Source: Guillardia theta CCMP2712
Taxonomy: Eukaryota; Cryptophyceae; Pyrenomonadales; Geminigeraceae
Direction: 5' to 3'
Length of the DNA: 64,000 nucleotides
Assembly (NCBI RefSeq): GCF_000315625.1
Contig: NW_005434642.1
Coordinates: 361,179 to 425,178, forward strand
Position numbers and translations under genes: made by a program. The first letter of the stretch is position 1, and each line of letters opens with the position of its first letter. This document shows, in pieces, positions 61,711-64,000 of this stretch. The notes beneath the pieces were generated by a model that ran no database searches, was not told the origin of the DNA, and was given only the letters and a program-made list of their open reading frames with translations.

Positions 61711-64000
61711 ATGGGACGGACGAAGCCATGGAAGCTCTTCTACAGCATCGGGGCGATCTTTGGAGCCGTGGGGCTCCTGATCTCATTCGTCCTGCTCTTG
61801 CTCAACCTTGTCGTCAACGTCTGGATCGTTGGCTTCGCTCCTGGCTGTCACTCGGACATCCCAAGGGAACCCTTCGATCACCGGCCGTTGTCGGGTCAGA
61901 GGTACACCGTCACGGCGTTCGTTCCTGGAGTGAACCTCCCCTTGGCCCACGTCGCCTACATCCTCCCAGCGATTCTGGTGTGCCTCGTCGTGCATGAGGC
62001 TGGGCATGCGATTTGTGCAGGTAGGGGAGAGGAGGAGGAGAGGGGGAGGGAGGAGGAGCAGCAGCAGAAGATTATTACTCTTGATGGGAATTTTGGTGTA
62101 GGAACCACTACAGGAGGAGGAGGAGGAGAGGAGGAGGAGGAGGAGGAAGTGGAGGAGGAGGAGGGAGAGGAGGAGGAGGAAGAGGGCTCATTATGATTAC
62201 AGGGTCGGAAAGAGTGAGAGTGCAGGACTGCGGCGTCTTTCTGTATTTCATCATTCCCGGAGCTTTTGTTGAGCTCGATCCGGTAGTTGCCATCTACTCT
62301 GTTTGAGGTCTATAACGATCGGTCAGGATCTTCAACATCAAACTCCTTACAAGAGGCAAAGGAGCAATCCTACTATAATCTCAATCATGAAAATCACTGC
62401 AGACTGAAGATTTATGCTGCCGGCCCATGGCACAATGCAGTCCTGGCAATGTTTTGCCTTGTCATGAAGGTGAGGGATCTTTGTTGTCGTCATGTTGCAA
62501 TAATGTTGCAAGATCTTTGTTGTCGTCATGTTGCAATCATGTTGCAAGATCTTTGTTGTCGTCATGTTGCAATAATGTTGCAATCTAGATGCTCCTCCCA
62601 TGGTTGTTCCTCCCCTTCTACACCAGTTTCGAGGGCCCTGCCTCGGTCGTCAGCATTCTTCCAGGTTCATACTTCCTTTCCCTTTGCCCTTGGCGTGTAC
62701 CGCCACCACCACTATCACCAACACCACCACCACCTCCTCCTCCTCCTGCTCCTCCTCGCCGCTCCTCCTTCTACTCCTACTCCTACTCCTACTCCTACTC
62801 CTACTCCTACTCCTACTCCTACTCCTACTCCTACTCCTACTCCTACTCCTTCTCCTACTCCTTCTCCTACTCCTACTCCTACTCCTACTCCTACTCCTAC
62901 TCCTACTCCTACTCCTTCTCCTACTCCTACTCCTTCTCCTACTCCTACTCCTACTCCTACTCCTACTCCTACTCCTACTCCTACTCCTACTCCTACTCCT
63001 ACTTCTTTGTCTTGCTCTGATTCCCCACTTCACCTCCTTCTCTAACTCAGCTCATCGTCACGTTTGCAGATTCGCCGCTGAAGCAGCACCTGCACGTGGG
63101 CGACGCGATATCTCACCTTGACGACTGCCAGGTCCAGCAAAAGGAGGTTTGCGGATTGATCCTGACGATGACTCGTCAGATCGTGGAGGCGGTGAACAAG
63201 AGCGGATGGGTCACCTGCCTGGAGAGAATGAGAGGACGAGTGATGGGCAAAGAGCATGAGTTGAGGAGCAGGAGACTGATGAGTAGAGGATTCTGTGTCG
63301 ATCCTGTGCTGTGGAGAGATGCGCTGGAGATAGATTACTCGACACAAGGTGAGGAGACGGAGGAGGAGAGCAGAGAGGGGGAAGGAGTGCGATGTGAGAT
63401 GAGACTAGAGATGAAGGTGACAGAGATTGTTGTTCTCACCTGATGAGCTTGCCGGCAAAACCCCAGCAGATGGTCAATGCGCGGATGAGGGGTAGACTTT
63501 GCTGCTGAGGTTTGCCTTGTTCTGATTGTTTCGATCGGTAGATGTTGTTGCTAATGCCACTGCAACATCCGGTGAGTCGAAGAGAGAATCTCAGAGGGGA
63601 ACACAAGAAAATAAGAGAGGGGTGTGGCTTGTCAAAGTTGACGTTTCTGTTCAGTCGGTGAGAAGTCGAACAAGCTTTGTTTCGTTGAAGGAGGCAACTT
63701 TGTGCTGTTTGCTAACCGCACAACTTCATCTTACAACGTCACTCGACTGGTGATGATGATTGAACATCTCAATCAGCTCTTCGTTTTTTGACCAGCAACG
63801 TCTGTTCAGGCAGGAAGCTGTCTTTCCCCCCGACAGGTGGTGACTGACAGCAAGAAGAGATGTTACAACCAGGACGATTGCGAGAGGAAAGAGGATGGAG
63901 CAGGTAGAGACGATCTACTTGATATGATGACAATCAAAAGATGAACTTGATGACGATGACGATGACGTCTTCTTTGTAGTCGAGGATGGCTCTCTTACTC
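61711..64000 (+). CDS. MBTPS2: Site-2 protease (MBTPS2-like intramembrane metalloprotease), 5' part
   Basis: Golgi zinc protease that cleaves membrane-bound transcription factors such as SREBP/ATF6 within the membrane. The gene runs off the window end. Exons seen: 61711-62020, 62203-62282, 62356-62469 (acceptor uncertain), 62589-62664, 63070-63348, then smaller exons near 63540-63570, 63660-63750, 63808-63902 and from about 63980. Landmarks match MBTPS2 in order: FVPGVNLPL, zinc motif HEAGH in [80 protein letters not shown] (PDZ-like) and the Cys pattern [20 protein letters not shown]. Start set at the ATG before a hydrophobic helix ([19 protein letters not shown]). Introns carry large satellites. 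The second zinc ligand motif (LDG) lies beyond the window. Confidence 0.88.
62476..62583 (+). repeat. 36-bp tandem repeat, three copies
   Basis: Copies 62476-62511, 62512-62547 and 62548-62583, nearly identical (one A/C difference in the middle copy), within an intron of the site-2 protease gene and ending 5 bp before its acceptor. Confidence 0.97.
62768..63004 (+). repeat. (CTACTC)n hexamer satellite
   Basis: About 235 bp of CTACTC with sporadic TTCTCC variants, inside the intron before the PDZ-like exon of the site-2 protease gene. It causes long artificial Ser-Tyr, Leu and Pro-Thr frames. Confidence 0.98.

Noticed and set aside
62476-62583. Possible CRISPR-like array
   Set aside because: Copies are directly abutting with no spacers, in a eukaryotic intron.
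62287-63121. Thr-Pro, Ser-Tyr and poly-Leu frames
   Set aside because: Three readings of the same CTACTC array inside a site-2 protease intron.
1-64000. tRNA, rRNA or viral/transposase genes
   Set aside because: None recognised by eye; no A/B-box pair with a convincing cloverleaf, and no integrase, reverse transcriptase or transposase motifs in the frames examined.

Overview
This is a eukaryotic nuclear window. Most genes carry short GT-AG introns, typically 45-75 nt, and no operons are visible. Three reconstructed proteins begin with a signal peptide whose predicted cleavage site is followed directly by phenylalanine and then a Ser/Arg-rich transit region. That is the plastid presequence of algae with a red-algal secondary plastid. 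With a cilium transition-zone gene (B9D1) also present, the best guess is a flagellate alga such as a cryptophyte (Guillardia-like). Species is inferred, not read directly. One 100-N assembly gap lies at 42808-42907.

Layout. 1-13 kb: 3' part of an IP3-receptor-type Ca2+ channel (+), an orphan Ser-rich protein (-), a protein with three hnRNP-Q-type acidic domains and no RRM (+), an orphan basic protein (-), an ABHD4/5-like hydrolase (+). 13-26 kb: a kelch-C2-coiled-coil protein (-) and a complete four-domain EEEE voltage-gated Ca2+ channel in 12 exons (+). 26-29.5 kb: a gene-free block made of a GC-rich island followed by degenerate CACCC/TACCC tracts. 29.5-35.7 kb: a plastid-targeted nitronate-monooxygenase-family enzyme (+), VPS51 (-), a secretory-pathway EF-hand protein (+). 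35.7-38.7 kb: a second gene-poor block repeating the island-plus-tract layout. 38.8-48.6 kb: a small Cys-cluster protein (+), a long coiled-coil protein interrupted by the gap (-), a CMGC-like kinase (-). 50-64 kb: a membrane-anchored coiled-coil protein (+), B9D1 (-), a plastid fibrillin/PAP in ten small exons (-), an LRR protein (+), a four-TM protein in eight exons (+), a thylakoid-lumen-type protein (-), and the 5' part of a site-2 protease (+) that runs off the window.

Several genes (B9D1, fibrillin, the four-TM protein, the lumenal protein, site-2 protease, the kinase start) are split into exons too short to stand out as open frames. They were recovered by joining GT-AG sites in phase and matching family motifs. 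Splice calls are my own reading and unverified by transcripts.

Functional themes: calcium signalling (IP3R, Cav, EF-hand protein, C2 protein) within the first 36 kb; endomembrane traffic and proteolysis (VPS51, site-2 protease); cilium (B9D1, possibly the long coiled-coil protein); plastid (three targeted proteins). These genes are independently promoted neighbours, not a demonstrated pathway.
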